Under the pieces are notes generated by a model. It was not told the origin of the DNA, searched no databases, and saw only the letters and a program-made list of their open reading frames with translations. DNA of 64,000 nucleotides from Streptomyces sp. NBC_00659 (GTDB lineage Bacteria; Actinomycetota; Actinomycetes; Streptomycetales; Streptomycetaceae). A program made the translations under genes and the position numbers. Shown here piece after piece: positions 1 to 8,314 of the stretch. The DNA lies in contig NZ_CP109031.1 in NCBI RefSeq assembly GCF_036226925.1, positions 2,790,001-2,854,000 on the forward strand. Direction: 5' to 3'. How positions within the stretch are numbered: position 1 is the first letter of the stretch; each line of letters starts with the position of its first letter.

Positions 1-2
1 AG

Positions 3-428
3 AAGCCCTACGAGGAGTTGATCCGGCTCATCCGTACGGGGCCGCCGCGGTTCTCCCCGTTCACCCTGAAGCAGGTGGACGAGGCGTCGAACGTGGTGGA
101 GTTCTACGTCCACACCGAGGACGTGCGACGCGCCCGGCCGGACTGGAAACCGCGCGAGCTGGACGCGGTGTTCCAGGAGGCCCTGTGGTCGCGCCTGGAC
201 CGAACGGCCCGGCTGATGGGCCGCGGCGCTCCGACGGGTGTGGTCCTGCGCCGCCCGAACGGCCAGACGACGGTGCTGAACAAGGGAACGCCGGTGGTGA
301 CGGTGACCGGCGAGCCCTCGGAGCTGCTGATGTTCGCGTTCGGCCGGCAGGACGTGGCGGACGTCGAACTGGACGGCGACAAGGACGCGATCACCAAGCT
401 CCACGAGGCGAGACAGCTGGGAATCTGA
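3..428 (+). CDS. TIGR03085-type metal-binding protein, C-terminal part (5' truncated by window)
   Basis: The reading frame is open from the first bases of the window to a TGA at 428, so the start lies outside. About 141 residues are visible. The segment beginning KPYEELIRLIRTGPPRF followed by SPF and a C-terminal half with EPSELLMFAFGR resembles the actinobacterial TIGR03085 family, a relative of the DinB / mycothiol-dependent maleylpyruvate isomerase N-terminal fold. The metal-binding histidines expected near the N-terminus of that family are not in view. The role is unknown; an enzyme or thiol-handling function is inferred from the fold only. It converges with the regulator gene ending at 724, with a hairpin between them. 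Confidence 0.7.
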   Translation, partial: KPYEELIRLIRTGPPRFSPFTLKQVDEASNVVEFYVHTEDVRRARPDWKPRELDAVFQEALWSRLDRTARLMGRGAPTGVVLRRPNGQTTVLNKGTPVVTVTGEPSELLMFAFGRQDVADVELDGDKDAITKLHEARQLGI

Positions 429-600
429 GAACCCCGGCCCGCTCCGGCCCCACATCACCTGCCCGCGAGGACCCGCGTCACCGGACCGCCGGCCCCCGCG
501 TCGCCCGGCCGCCGAGGCCCGCTTCACCGAGGCTCGGGAACCTTCCGGTCACCGGTGGTCGGCCGCCGTCCGTCCTCCCGTCGGCCGTCGGTCAGCCGGG

Positions 601-631
601 GTTCGGCGCGCCGCAGGTCGGCGCGCCGAAC
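601..631. terminator. Hairpin between convergent genes
   Basis: A perfect 12-bp inverted repeat, GTTCGGCGCGCC (601-612) and GGCGCGCCGAAC (620-631), with a 7-nt loop. It sits in the 295-bp gap between a plus-strand gene ending at 428 and a minus-strand gene ending at 724, so it could stop transcription from both sides. There is no U-tract, which is common in Streptomyces. Nothing else was seen in the gap. Confidence 0.5.
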
Positions 632-723
632 GCCTCGCGGAGGCCTGTCCACCGGCCCGGCGGCCCGGCGGAGAGGGGAGACAAGGAGATGCGACCCTGC
701 GGGCAGGCGACCCGGCGGGCAGG

Positions 724-2142
724 TCACGGATCGAGCAGAGAATGCGCCGCCAGGGCCAGGGACAGCTCGACGACGTCCGCGGGCCGGGTCAGGGAGCGGC
801 CGGTGAGCTGTTCGCAGCGGCGCAGCCGGTTCAGGACGGTGTTGCGGTGGCAGTAGAGGCGGCCCGCGGCCCGCTGGGCGGAGCCGTCGCAGGCGAGCCA
901 GACCGTGAGGGTGTCGAGCATGATGTCCCGGTCGGACAGGTCCAGCCGCAGCAGCGGCCCGAGAACCCGCTCCGACAGTGCCGCGCCGAGGACCGGAGAG
1001 GAGACGACGAGCGCGGCGGGCAGATGCTCCTCCAGTACGACGGTTCCGCCGACGCGCGGGCAGGCCCGCAATGCCGTGTCGGCCAGGCGACGGGCGTCAC
1101 CGATCGCCGCGAGCCCCTCCACGACCGGGCTCACTCCGACCCGGGCCACCGGCGGGGCGGTCAGCCGGCGGGCGATCTCCCCGGCGTCCACGTCGGGCCC
1201 GTGCGTCCCGGGGTGCTCCCCTCCCCGGCCGTCCGCGCCGTCCGGACCCGCCCCGGCCGCCGGAGCGGAGCCCGGCCCGTGGCCCGCGCCGAGGAGCCCG
1301 CTGTCGTGGCCGCGGCCTGGCTGCTCCCCGTCGTGGGGGCGGTCGCCGAGCAGGACGATGCCGTAGCTGCCCTCACCGTCCCGGTCGCGGTCGCGGTACC
1401 AGAGGACCCGCAGGCCGGAGAGGCTCACCTGGCCGCGTACGTCCGTGAAGGCGCGACCGGACGGCAGGCGGGCCAGCACCACCGCGTACCGGCCGTGTTC
1501 GGGAAGCCCCAGGGCGGCGGCCGTGGCCGGCAGATCGGCGATCCGGGCGGTGCCGTCGAGGAGCGCGGCCGTCATCAGCCGCAGCCGGTTCTCCCTGCGC
1601 CACATCAGCTCGCGCTCGGTCTGGCGGTAGGCGTCGGCGGCCACGGCGCAGTGGTCGTCGACGAAGTTCCAGACATCGGCGGCCACATGCACGAGCAGGC
1701 GCGCGTCGGAGGGGTGGCGGCGGGTCGTCTCGTCGACGAGCTCCTGCCAGATCATGCCGCCGCCCAGGCGGAAGGCGCGCAGCAGGGCGTCCAGCGGAAG
1801 GCCGCGTTCGGCGCGGGCCCTGCCGATGGCCCAGGAGCAGCGGTGGGCGGCCTCGCGCAGTTCGCCGGGCTGGATCAGGGATCCGACGTTGAGCCGCAGC
1901 GAGCGCCGCACCTCGTCGCGAACACTGTCCGCGTCCGCCTCCATGGCCGCGCGGTACGCGGGTTCACGCGCCACCAGGAGGTCCACCAGGCGTTCGCCGA
2001 GTTCGGGCAGCCCCGCCATCAGCGCCCGGGCGGCGCGGTGCAGCACCGCGAGCGCCTCCGCGTCGACGGCCGGGCGGGCGGCCGGTACCGGGGACCGGGT
2101 TCCGGGCTGGGACCGGACATGGGCGGGTACGAGGTGCTGCAT
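724..2142 (-). CDS. PucR/CdaR-type helix-turn-helix transcriptional regulator
   Basis: A predicted transcription factor of 472 aa. The start at 2142 (ATG, protein begins MQHLVPAHV) is chosen because GGAGG lies 6 nt upstream; a longer frame upstream has no such signal. The N-terminal ~200 residues look like the helical sensory domain often found in Streptomyces PucR proteins (ERGLPLDALLRAFRLGG, then WRRENRLRLMTALL-like). A Gly/Asp/His-rich low-complexity linker follows at about 290-335. The last ~70 residues hold the PucR C-terminal HTH (DTLTVWLACDGSAQRAAGRL, then YCHRNTVLNRLRR). It lies 112 bp downstream of the LuxR-type gene on the same strand and may be co-transcribed with it. The ligand and targets are unknown. 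Confidence 0.85.
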   Translation of the reverse strand: MQHLVPAHVRSQPGTRSPVPAARPAVDAEALAVLHRAARALMAGLPELGERLVDLLVAREPAYRAAMEADADSVRDEVRRSLRLNVGSLIQPGELREAAHRCSWAIGRARAERGLPLDALLRAFRLGGGMIWQELVDETTRRHPSDARLLVHVAADVWNFVDDHCAVAADAYRQTERELMWRRENRLRLMTAALLDGTARIADLPATAAALGLPEHGRYAVVLARLPSGRAFTDVRGQVSLSGLRVLWYRDRDRDGEGSYGIVLLGDRPHDGEQPGRGHDSGLLGAGHGPGSAPAAGAGPDGADGRGGEHPGTHGPDVDAGEIARRLTAPPVARVGVSPVVEGLAAIGDARRLADTALRACPRVGGTVVLEEHLPAALVVSSPVLGAALSERVLGPLLRLDLSDRDIMLDTLTVWLACDGSAQRAAGRLYCHRNTVLNRLRRCEQLTGRSLTRPADVVELSLALAAHSLLDP

Positions 2143-2254
2143 CGCTGTCCTCCACCGGGGTCGGCTCGGCCCGGCCGCCCGCTCGGCCGACGCGCGGCAC
2201 ACGGGTGGCCGGGACCTCCTGATCCCGCAGGATGACATACCGCCCGGTCGGTAC

Positions 2255-4597
2255 CTAGGGGTGTGCGGTGGTCTTCTCGGCCCGGTCCACCAGACGGGAC
2301 AGCTCGACGCGGGAGCGGACCCCCAGAGCGGCGAAGACATTGCGCAGGTGGTGGTCCACGGTGCGGGTGCTCACGGACAGGCGCAGCGCCACCTCGCGAT
2401 TGGTGGCGCCCTCCGCCACACAGCGGGCGATCCGAAGCTGCTGGGGCGTCAGAAGCGTTAGCTGACCTGCCGGTTCTCCCGGTCCGGCGTCGCCGGTGGC
2501 CCGCAGTTCGGCCCGCGCCTGCGTGGCCCAGCCGAGTGCCCCGCCCCGCTCGAAGGACACCAGCGCGTCCCGCAGCCGGCCGCGCGCCTCACCGGGTCTG
2601 CGCCTGCGCCGCAGCCAGCCGCCGTAGAGGAGCTGGGTGCGGCCGCGTTCGAAGTCCCCGGCCACCTCGTCGTGCCGGGCCAGCGCGGCGGCGAACAGTG
2701 CCTCGCATTCCTCGGGGCCGCTCAACAGCGCACGGCAACGCGCGAGTTGAGCGGGGGCCTGAGGGTCGGCACCCTGCGCGGCCCAGCGCACGAACTCGCC
2801 CACGGCCGACCGGGCGGCCTCCGTCTGTCCCGTGCGGGCCGCCGCTTCCACGAAGCAGGGAACGGCGAGCATCCGTACCGCGAAGTGGCCGCGGCACGGG
2901 CCGGCGCCGACCAGGGGGCCGAGCCGCGCCGCCGCCTCGGGGAGCCGGCCGCGGGCCAGGTCGGCGCGGGCGCGTGCCCACTGGGACAGCGTGGCCGCCT
3001 GCGCGAGTCCATGGGCCGCCGCGACACGTTCGGCGGCCGCGGCGTGCTCCGCGACGGCCTCCGGAGAATCCTCCACGGACGCCACCAGCGCGAGGATCGC
3101 GTGGTGGTGCGCCGCGAGGTTGTCCTGACCGGCGCCGAGAGCCGTGCGCAGGCCGTCCTCGGCGTGGGCGCGGGCACGGGCGTGGCGGCCGGCCCGCAGC
3201 TCTCCGTAGGCCAGCCGCTCCAGCGCCTGGGCGACCAGGATGTACGGGCCCCGGGCCCTGGCGACGGCGAGGGCACGGGAGTTGGCGCGAGCGGCCGCGT
3301 CGAGGTCGCCGACGACGAGGGCCGCGCTCCCGGCCCGCAGCAGGGCTTCCGTGCCGTCGAGCACCCCGGCCGCGGCGCCCGCTGCGGCCACCACCTCCCG
3401 CAACGACTGCCGTCCGCTGTCCAGGCGGCCGTGCATCACCGCGGACATCCCCGCCCGGTACGCAGCGAGCAGTGGGTCGGATCCCGGCTGGGCGGGACCC
3501 CCGTCCAGCGCTTCCACGCATGCCGCCGCGTCCCCCATCGCCCAGGACGCCTCGACGGCGGCGAGCCGCGCGGTCTGGGCGAGGTGCGCGTCGACGGGAG
3601 CCAGCGACTCACCGGCCAGCAGCAGTGCTTCGCGGGCGTCGGCGACCGGGCCGTCCTGGAGCGCGAGCAGCCCGCTCACCCGCTGAGCCGCGCCGCGCAC
3701 GGCGCCGGCCGGACCCTCGCACCCGGCCCGCGCGAGCAACTCCCGCGCGCGGTGCGGCAGTCCGGCCAGCCGGGCCTGGTCCGCGGCGTTGACCAGGCGG
3801 GCGGCACGCACCCCCTGGCCCACGGCGAGTTCGGCGGACCGCGCCCAGGCCGCCGAGCGCTCCGCGTGCGTCGGTCCGCCGTCCGGCGGCTCCGCCGCGG
3901 CGGCCAGCACGTCGCCGAGGCCGGGTGCGGGAGCGACGGCCGCCGAGGCCCGGTGGAAGAGGACCGGCAGGGCGTGCGGGCCCCCGGTGTGGGCGTCGGC
4001 CAGCAGCCGGTGCGCGGCACGCCGACGGGCGGGCGGGACGGCGGCGTACACGGTGCCGGCCAGGCCGGGATCGACGAGCTGGACGCGGCCTCCGGCGAGG
4101 CGGATCAGTCCCGCGTCCTCGGCGGCGTCGAGGGCGTCCGCGTCGAGTCCGCCCGCTCCGGCCGCCCCGACAATCACCGCGGCGTCCGCCCCGGCGCTCC
4201 TCGCGTCCCGCTCCCGCTCGGCCGCCACCAGCAGCAGCAGACCCGTCGGGCCCCCGCCCAGGACACCCTGCCCCGGGCACCCGCCTCCGCCCTCACCGGG
4301 CGCCGCACCGGGCACGGCCCCTTCCCGGGTCTCCGGCACCGGCGTCCCGGTCCCGGCGGCCGGGCGGGCCGGCTCGGGCGCGCCGGACGGGCGGGGCACG
4401 TCCGGCGGGCGGGGCGCGTCCGGTTGCGGATCGTGCCCCGGGGTGAGCAGCCGTCCGGGGGCGCGGCACTGGTCCGAGCGGTCCGGCTCGTCCGGCTCCT
4501 TCGACTCGTTCGGCGTGGGCCGGACGAGCAACGGTAATGAGCTCCGGGCCGCCGTCCGGAGGAGACTTGGCACAGTCGCGTTTCCCGTCACGACCAT
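2255..4597 (-). CDS. LuxR/LAL-family transcriptional regulator lacking the ATPase core
   Basis: A 780-aa protein with a C-terminal LuxR HTH in the last ~70 residues (LTPQQLRIARCVAEGATNRE, then VDHHLRNVFAALGVRSR). A long Ala/Arg-rich helical region in front looks like the TPR-like repeats of LAL regulators. The segment around residues 150-220 (AEDAGLIRLAGGRVQLVDP, then VPPARRRAAHRLLADA) matches the end of the LAL ATPase module (the AGLI...HPLVRSAVY...RRAAHRALA pattern). No Walker A motif precedes it; the first ~110 residues are Pro/Gly/Glu-rich filler. The ATG at 4597 has GGAAG 7 nt upstream. A longer frame reaching 4789 lacks support. Family LAL proteins are usually ~900 aa or more, so this one appears to have lost NTP binding. 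Its target is unknown. Confidence 0.8.
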   Translation of the reverse strand: MVVTGNATVPSLLRTAARSSLPLLVRPTPNESKEPDEPDRSDQCRAPGRLLTPGHDPQPDAPRPPDVPRPSGAPEPARPAAGTGTPVPETREGAVPGAAPGEGGGGCPGQGVLGGGPTGLLLLVAAERERDARSAGADAAVIVGAAGAGGLDADALDAAEDAGLIRLAGGRVQLVDPGLAGTVYAAVPPARRRAAHRLLADAHTGGPHALPVLFHRASAAVAPAPGLGDVLAAAAEPPDGGPTHAERSAAWARSAELAVGQGVRAARLVNAADQARLAGLPHRARELLARAGCEGPAGAVRGAAQRVSGLLALQDGPVADAREALLLAGESLAPVDAHLAQTARLAAVEASWAMGDAAACVEALDGGPAQPGSDPLLAAYRAGMSAVMHGRLDSGRQSLREVVAAAGAAAGVLDGTEALLRAGSAALVVGDLDAAARANSRALAVARARGPYILVAQALERLAYGELRAGRHARARAHAEDGLRTALGAGQDNLAAHHHAILALVASVEDSPEAVAEHAAAAERVAAAHGLAQAATLSQWARARADLARGRLPEAAARLGPLVGAGPCRGHFAVRMLAVPCFVEAAARTGQTEAARSAVGEFVRWAAQGADPQAPAQLARCRALLSGPEECEALFAAALARHDEVAGDFERGRTQLLYGGWLRRRRRPGEARGRLRDALVSFERGGALGWATQARAELRATGDAGPGEPAGQLTLLTPQQLRIARCVAEGATNREVALRLSVSTRTVDHHLRNVFAALGVRSRVELSRLVDRAEKTTAHP

Positions 4598-4895
4598 CAC
4601 GTTACTTCCGCGTAAACGATGGCGGAAGCCCCGCGTTCGCTTGCGGGACTGGGCCCGGAAAGCCCATCCGACCTGGGAAGACAAGGCGCTCGCGGGGACG
4701 GCGGGTGGGCAGGCTCCCAGGCCCGGCGGGCCAGGCTTGTGCGCCCGCACAACGGCCGCGGCCCCCTCCCGGGCGCCGCGGCCGGACACACACGTGACGG
4801 CCGCCGGAGGACGGCGGCCGTCACTCCCGCACGGCCCTGACCCGCACGGACCGGCCCTGTGGACCGGCCGTGCGGGACGGACCGTGCGGAACGGG
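4598..4895. other. Intergenic region between hydrolase and LAL regulator
   Basis: This 298-bp gap lies between the end of the secreted hydrolase gene and the start of the LAL gene, both minus strand. It must hold the LAL promoter and the hydrolase terminator. Two inverted repeats are visible: a 10-bp hairpin at 4796-4822 and a weaker CCTGACCCG...CGGGTCAGG pairing (about 4836-4903) that overlaps the hydrolase stop codon. The part next to the LAL start (4600-4625) is relatively A/T-rich. No extra gene was seen. Confidence 0.5.
4796..4822. terminator. 10-bp perfect hairpin downstream of hydrolase
   Basis: GACGGCCGCC (4796-4805) and GGCGGCCGTC (4813-4822) are exact complements with a 7-nt loop. 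It lies 74 bp past the hydrolase stop codon on the minus strand and is a likely intrinsic terminator without a U-tract. Confidence 0.5.
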
Positions 4896-5876
4896 TCAGG
4901 AGGTGTGCGGGCAGTTGCCCCGGTACTCGGCGATCGTCAGGGACGCCTGCGGCAGCGGGCACAGGAACTGTTCGTAGCGGGTGTCATTGTCGATGAACCG
5001 CTTGAGCCACGAAATGCTGTACTTCGCGATCGTGGTGTTCGAGCTGTTGGGCGTGAAGTGGGTGGCGCCCCTGAGTTCCAGGTACGCCTTGTCGAGCGTG
5101 CTCGGCAGACTCGCGTAGAAGGGCTTGGAGTGGGTGGCCACCGGGGCGATCGTGTCGCCGTCGGCGCCCACGATCAGGGTCGGCGTCTTGATCTCCGGCC
5201 AGGTGGTGTCCAGGTTCCAGCCGGTGAGCGGGATCGCCGCCTGGAGCGAGGGACGGCTCTTCGCGGCCTCCAGCGTGCCGCCACCGCCCATCGAGTGGCC
5301 CATCACGCCGAGCCGGCTGTTGTCGATCCTGGTCCGGACGGAACTGCTCTGGGTCAGGTAGTCGAGCGCGGCCAGCAACTGCCGGCCGCGGCTGTCGGGC
5401 TGGTCGAGAGTGGTGAGGGTGTCGATGGTGAACACCACGAAGCCCTGGGAGGCGAGCCGGGGCCCGAGCCAGGAGATGGACGACTGGTAGGCGGTGTACC
5501 CGGGTGAGATGACGACCGCCCCGAAGGTCCCGTCGGCGGTCGAGGTCGGGTAGTAGACGGTTCCGCCACCGAAGCCGGTCACGGACAGCGAGGAGACGGT
5601 GGTCTGGGAGACGGCGTACGAACCACGGGAGGCCTCGATACTGGCGTTCGTGGGGGCGGGGCCGCGCTCGTACGGGTTCGCGGCGGCCTGTGCCGAGACG
5701 GCCTGTGCTCCGGCGACGGCCTGCGCTCCGGTGGCCTGCGCGGCGACGAGGCCGCCCGCGGCCAGGAGCACCGCGAGACCGGCCCGCGCCAGACGGCTCG
5801 TAAGCCGGTGCGGGCGGCGGGGGGACGGATCAGGGCCGACGGGTGCGGCGGGGAAGGGGCGGTTCGGCTGCTGCAC
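4896..5876 (-). CDS. Secreted cutinase / polyester hydrolase (PET-hydrolase-like)
   Basis: An alpha/beta-hydrolase with a predicted secreted form; 326 aa from a GTG at 5876. The start is inferred: AGAGGA lies ~10 nt upstream and the next in-frame ATG is 110 codons further up, before the signal peptide. Residues ~20-66 are a signal sequence (RRPH, a hydrophobic run, then Ala-rich AQAAA). The mature part starts near NPYERGP and follows Thermobifida cutinase closely ([24 protein letters not shown]). Nucleophile Ser195 lies in GHSMGG, Asp241 in GADGDTIAP and His273 in GATHF; Tyr127 and Met196 would form the oxyanion hole. Trp220 sits at the substrate-wobbling Trp position. Cys306 and Cys322 can form the C-terminal disulfide. 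Natural substrates are probably cutin-like polyesters or triglycerides; activity on PET is inference. Confidence 0.9.
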   Translation of the reverse strand: MQQPNRPFPAAPVGPDPSPRRPHRLTSRLARAGLAVLLAAGGLVAAQATGAQAVAGAQAVSAQAAANPYERGPAPTNASIEASRGSYAVSQTTVSSLSVTGFGGGTVYYPTSTADGTFGAVVISPGYTAYQSSISWLGPRLASQGFVVFTIDTLTTLDQPDSRGRQLLAALDYLTQSSSVRTRIDNSRLGVMGHSMGGGGTLEAAKSRPSLQAAIPLTGWNLDTTWPEIKTPTLIVGADGDTIAPVATHSKPFYASLPSTLDKAYLELRGATHFTPNSSNTTIAKYSISWLKRFIDNDTRYEQFLCPLPQASLTIAEYRGNCPHTS

Positions 5877-6211
5877 GGTGGCTGCATCCTCTCGGTGAGG
5901 GAGGACGGACCCGCGCCGCGGTCGGAACGCCGCCCTGGCATGGGTGTCGGAAGGCGCACGCTGCGATGACGGCGGGGGTCCGTCTCGGTGGTTGCGGTGG
6001 CAACTGTCCGCCCCGGACCCGGCCCGTACATCGGCAGAATCACCGGTCTTGGCCCACCGCGCCCCTGCGCCCTGTGCCCGTGCGCCCTGCGCCCCGCCGG
6101 GCCTCCCCCACCGGAACGAGGCTTCACGGTGCGGTGGCAGGCGCCCCTTTCCCGAGAAGCGGCCCCCGGAACACGACCGCGGGGCCCCACACCGGCCACG
6201 GAACACGGCGA

Positions 6212-6254
6212 ACGGCCCGTACCCGGCAGCGGAGGCTGCCCGGGTACGGGCCGT
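6212..6254. terminator. Long hairpin at the end of the his operon
   Basis: ACGGCCCGTACCCGGCAGC (6212-6230) pairs with the segment at 6235-6254 over 19 bp with a single bulged base and a 4-nt loop. It lies ~115 bp past the hisF stop codon in the direction of transcription and is the best candidate terminator of the histidine operon. Confidence 0.6.
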
Positions 6255-6336
6255 GACGGAGACCGTGACCGTGACGGAGACCGTGACCGTGACGGAGACC
6301 GTGACCGTGACGGAGACCGTGACCGTGACGGAGACC
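6253..6336. repeat. 18-bp tandem repeat, 4.7 copies
   Basis: The unit GTGACGGAGACCGTGACC occurs in four perfect copies from 6253 plus 12 bases of a fifth. The array abuts the right arm of the hairpin at 6212-6254 and lies between that hairpin and the hisF stop codon, so it would be transcribed as the 3' end of the his mRNA. Perfect copies suggest recent expansion. Confidence 0.9.
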
Positions 6337-6369
6337 GTACGCGGCTGTGAAAGCCGCCAGTGAGGTCGG

Positions 6370-7125
6370 CTAGCGGACGGGATGCCCCGCCGCGCGCAGG
6401 GTCTCCTTGACCTCGCCGATCCGCAGGTCGCCGAAGTGGAAGACGGACGCGGCCAGCACCGCGTCGGCGCCCGCCCCGATGGCCGGCGGGAAGTGGTCGA
6501 GCCGGCCCGCGCCGCCGCTGGCGATCAGCGGAACGGTGACGTGCTTGCGTACGGCCTCGATCATCTCGATGTCGTAGCCGTCCTTCGTGCCGTCGGCGTC
6601 CATCGAGTTGAGCAGGATCTCGCCCGCGCCCAGCTCGGCGGCCCGGTGGGCCCACTCGACGGCGTCGATGCCGGTGCCCTGGCGGCCGCCGTGGGTGGTC
6701 ACCTCGAAGGAACCGCTCTCGGTCCTGCGCGCGTCCACGGAGAGCACCAGCACCTGACGGCCGAACCGCTCCGCGATCTCCCGGATGAGGTCGGGACGGG
6801 CGATGGCGGCCGTGTTGACACCGACCTTGTCGGCGCCGGCCCGCAACAGCTTGTCGACGTCCTCGGCGGTACGGACACCGCCGCCGACCGTCAGCGGGAT
6901 GAAGACCTGCTCGGCCGTGCGACGCACCACGTCGTACGTGGTCTCACGGTTGCCCGAGGACGCGGTGATGTCCAGGAACGTGAGCTCGTCGGCGCCCTCG
7001 GCGTCGTACACCTTGGCCATCTCGACGGGGTCGCCCGCGTCGCGCAGGTTCTGGAAGTTGACGCCCTTGACTACCCGGCCGTTGTCCACGTCCAGGCAGG
7101 GAATCACTCGGACCGCCAGCGTCAT
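6370..7125 (-). CDS. hisF: Imidazole glycerol phosphate synthase, cyclase subunit HisF
   Basis: A cytoplasmic TIM-barrel enzyme of 251 aa that, with HisH, converts PRFAR plus ammonia to imidazole glycerol phosphate and AICAR. Visible hallmarks are [20 protein letters not shown] with catalytic Asp12, the second catalytic Asp in VLSVDARR near residue 131, TVGGGVRT and ASGGAG phosphate-binding loops, and [13 protein letters not shown]. It is the last gene of the operon. Its ATG overlaps the TGA of the ridA-like gene by ATGA (7122-7125), implying coupled translation. The length is normal for the family. Confidence 0.97.
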   Translation of the reverse strand: MTLAVRVIPCLDVDNGRVVKGVNFQNLRDAGDPVEMAKVYDAEGADELTFLDITASSGNRETTYDVVRRTAEQVFIPLTVGGGVRTAEDVDKLLRAGADKVGVNTAAIARPDLIREIAERFGRQVLVLSVDARRTESGSFEVTTHGGRQGTGIDAVEWAHRAAELGAGEILLNSMDADGTKDGYDIEMIEAVRKHVTVPLIASGGAGRLDHFPPAIGAGADAVLAASVFHFGDLRIGEVKETLRAAGHPVR

Positions 7126-7592
7126 GACTGAGCTTCTCCCCGCTCTGTGGTGTCCCCGCCGGACCGTGCTCCGCCGTCCTCGCCGGACCGTTCCGTACGG
7201 TCCCCGTCCGGACGGAACGCCTCCACCTCGACCTCGACCACCAGCCGCGGGTCCACCAGACCCTCGACGATGATCATGGATGCGGCGGGGCGGATGTCGT
7301 CGAACAGCGCCTTGTGGGCACGGCCAACATCCTCGACGTCCCGGGCATGGGTGATGTGCACATGTGTGCGGACAACATCCTCACGGCCCAGGCCAATCCG
7401 CTCCAGGACCGCGAACGCCACGCCGAAGGCGTTGACCGCCTGCTCGTACGGGTCGCCCTCGACGACGTCGCCGTCGATGATCGAGCTGCAGCCGGACACC
7501 AGCACCAGGCCGTTCGGCAGCTCCACCGCTCGGGAGTACCCGAAGGCCTCCTCCGCGGGCGTGCCGGTCGAAAGTCGGCGTACGGCGCTCAC
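7122..7592 (-). CDS. RidA family (YjgF/YER057c/UK114) protein embedded in his operon
   Basis: 156 aa from a GTG at 7592 that overlaps the priA stop as GTGA. The sequence [19 protein letters not shown], the spacing [21 protein letters not shown] and the end [14 protein letters not shown] mark the RidA fold. Classical RidA hydrolyses reactive enamine/imine intermediates and has a key Arg in a 'R..a' loop; here the corresponding loop reads [31 protein letters not shown] with both an Arg and a Glu in place. The last ~25 residues ([13 protein letters not shown]...) are a disordered tail. Its place between priA and hisF suggests a clean-up role in histidine or purine-linked metabolism; this is inference. 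Confidence 0.85.
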   Translation of the reverse strand: MSAVRRLSTGTPAEEAFGYSRAVELPNGLVLVSGCSSIIDGDVVEGDPYEQAVNAFGVAFAVLERIGLGREDVVRTHVHITHARDVEDVGRAHKALFDDIRPAASMIIVEGLVDPRLVVEVEVEAFRPDGDRTERSGEDGGARSGGDTTERGEAQS

Positions 7593-8314
7593 CGGGCTAC
7601 CGCCGCCAGGGCCTCTTCCAGGGTGAACGCCTTGGCGTACAGGGCCTTGCCGACGATCGAGCCCTCGACGCCGAGCGGCACGAGTTCGGCGATGGCACGC
7701 AGGTCGTCCAGCGACGACACACCGCCGGAGGCCACCACCGGGCGGTCGGTCACCGCGCACACGTTGCGCAGCAGCTCCAGGTTCGGGCCCTGGAGCGTGC
7801 CGTCCTTGGCGATGTCCGTCACCACGTAGCGGGCGCAGCCCTCGGAGTCGAGGCGCGCCAGCGTCTCGTAGAGGTCGCCGCCGTCGCGGGTCCAGCCGCG
7901 GCCGCGCAGGGTCGTGCCGCGGACGTCGAGGCCGACCGCGATCTTGTCGCCGTGCTCGGCGATGATCTTGGCGACCCACTCGGGGGTCTCCAGGGCGGCG
8001 GTGCCGAGGTTCACCCGGGTGCAGCCGGTCGCGAGGGCGGCCGCCAGGGAGGCGTCGTCGCGGATGCCGCCGGACAGCTCGACCTTGATGTCCATCGCCT
8101 TGGTGACCTCGGAGATCAGGTCCCGGTTGTCGCCGGTGCCGAACGCGGCGTCCAGGTCGACGAGGTGCAGCCACTCGGCGCCGGCGCTCTGCCAGGCCAG
8201 GGCGGCCTCCAGCGGGGAGCCGTAGGAGGTCTCGGTTCCGGACTCGCCGTGCACGAGACGGACGGCCTGGCCGTCGCGGACGTCGACGGCGGGGAGGAGT
8301 TCGAGCTTGCTCAC
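7589..8314 (-). CDS. priA: PriA: bifunctional HisA/TrpF phosphoribosyl isomerase
   Basis: 241 aa TIM-barrel isomerase. In actinobacteria this enzyme (PriA) acts on both ProFAR (histidine) and phosphoribosyl anthranilate (tryptophan). Visible features: [19 protein letters not shown] with the catalytic Asp11, SGGIRDD, VGLDVRG with Asp130, WTRDGG with Arg143, and VTDIAKDG with the second catalytic Asp near 167. No trpF is in this window, but the window is too small to say whether one exists. The GTG at 8314 overlaps the hisH TGA as GTGA, and the priA TGA overlaps the ridA GTG likewise. Plain HisA activity alone is the alternative. Confidence 0.93.
   Translation of the reverse strand: MSKLELLPAVDVRDGQAVRLVHGESGTETSYGSPLEAALAWQSAGAEWLHLVDLDAAFGTGDNRDLISEVTKAMDIKVELSGGIRDDASLAAALATGCTRVNLGTAALETPEWVAKIIAEHGDKIAVGLDVRGTTLRGRGWTRDGGDLYETLARLDSEGCARYVVTDIAKDGTLQGPNLELLRNVCAVTDRPVVASGGVSSLDDLRAIAELVPLGVEGSIVGKALYAKAFTLEEALAAVAR

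Larger units (their letters stand above)
5877..6369. other. Intergenic region between hisF and hydrolase, with hairpin and tandem repeat
   Basis: 493 bp between two minus-strand genes. It holds a long hairpin (6212-6254) and an 18-bp tandem repeat (6253-6336), described separately. The rest (5877-6210) is GC-rich and should contain the hydrolase promoter; no -10/-35 pair could be named with confidence. Open frames across it on the plus strand read the tandem repeat as (VTVTET)n or (DRDG)n and lack a start signal, so no gene is called. Confidence 0.5.

Noticed and set aside
2598..4537. Large frames on the plus strand opposite the LAL regulator
   Set aside because: Translations lack motifs; the minus strand has the HTH and TPR-like domains and a proper start.
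5944..6363. Plus-strand frames reading the tandem repeat as (VTVTET)n or (DRDG)n
   Set aside because: No ribosome site or family; open only because of the GC bias and an 18-bp repeat that keeps frame.
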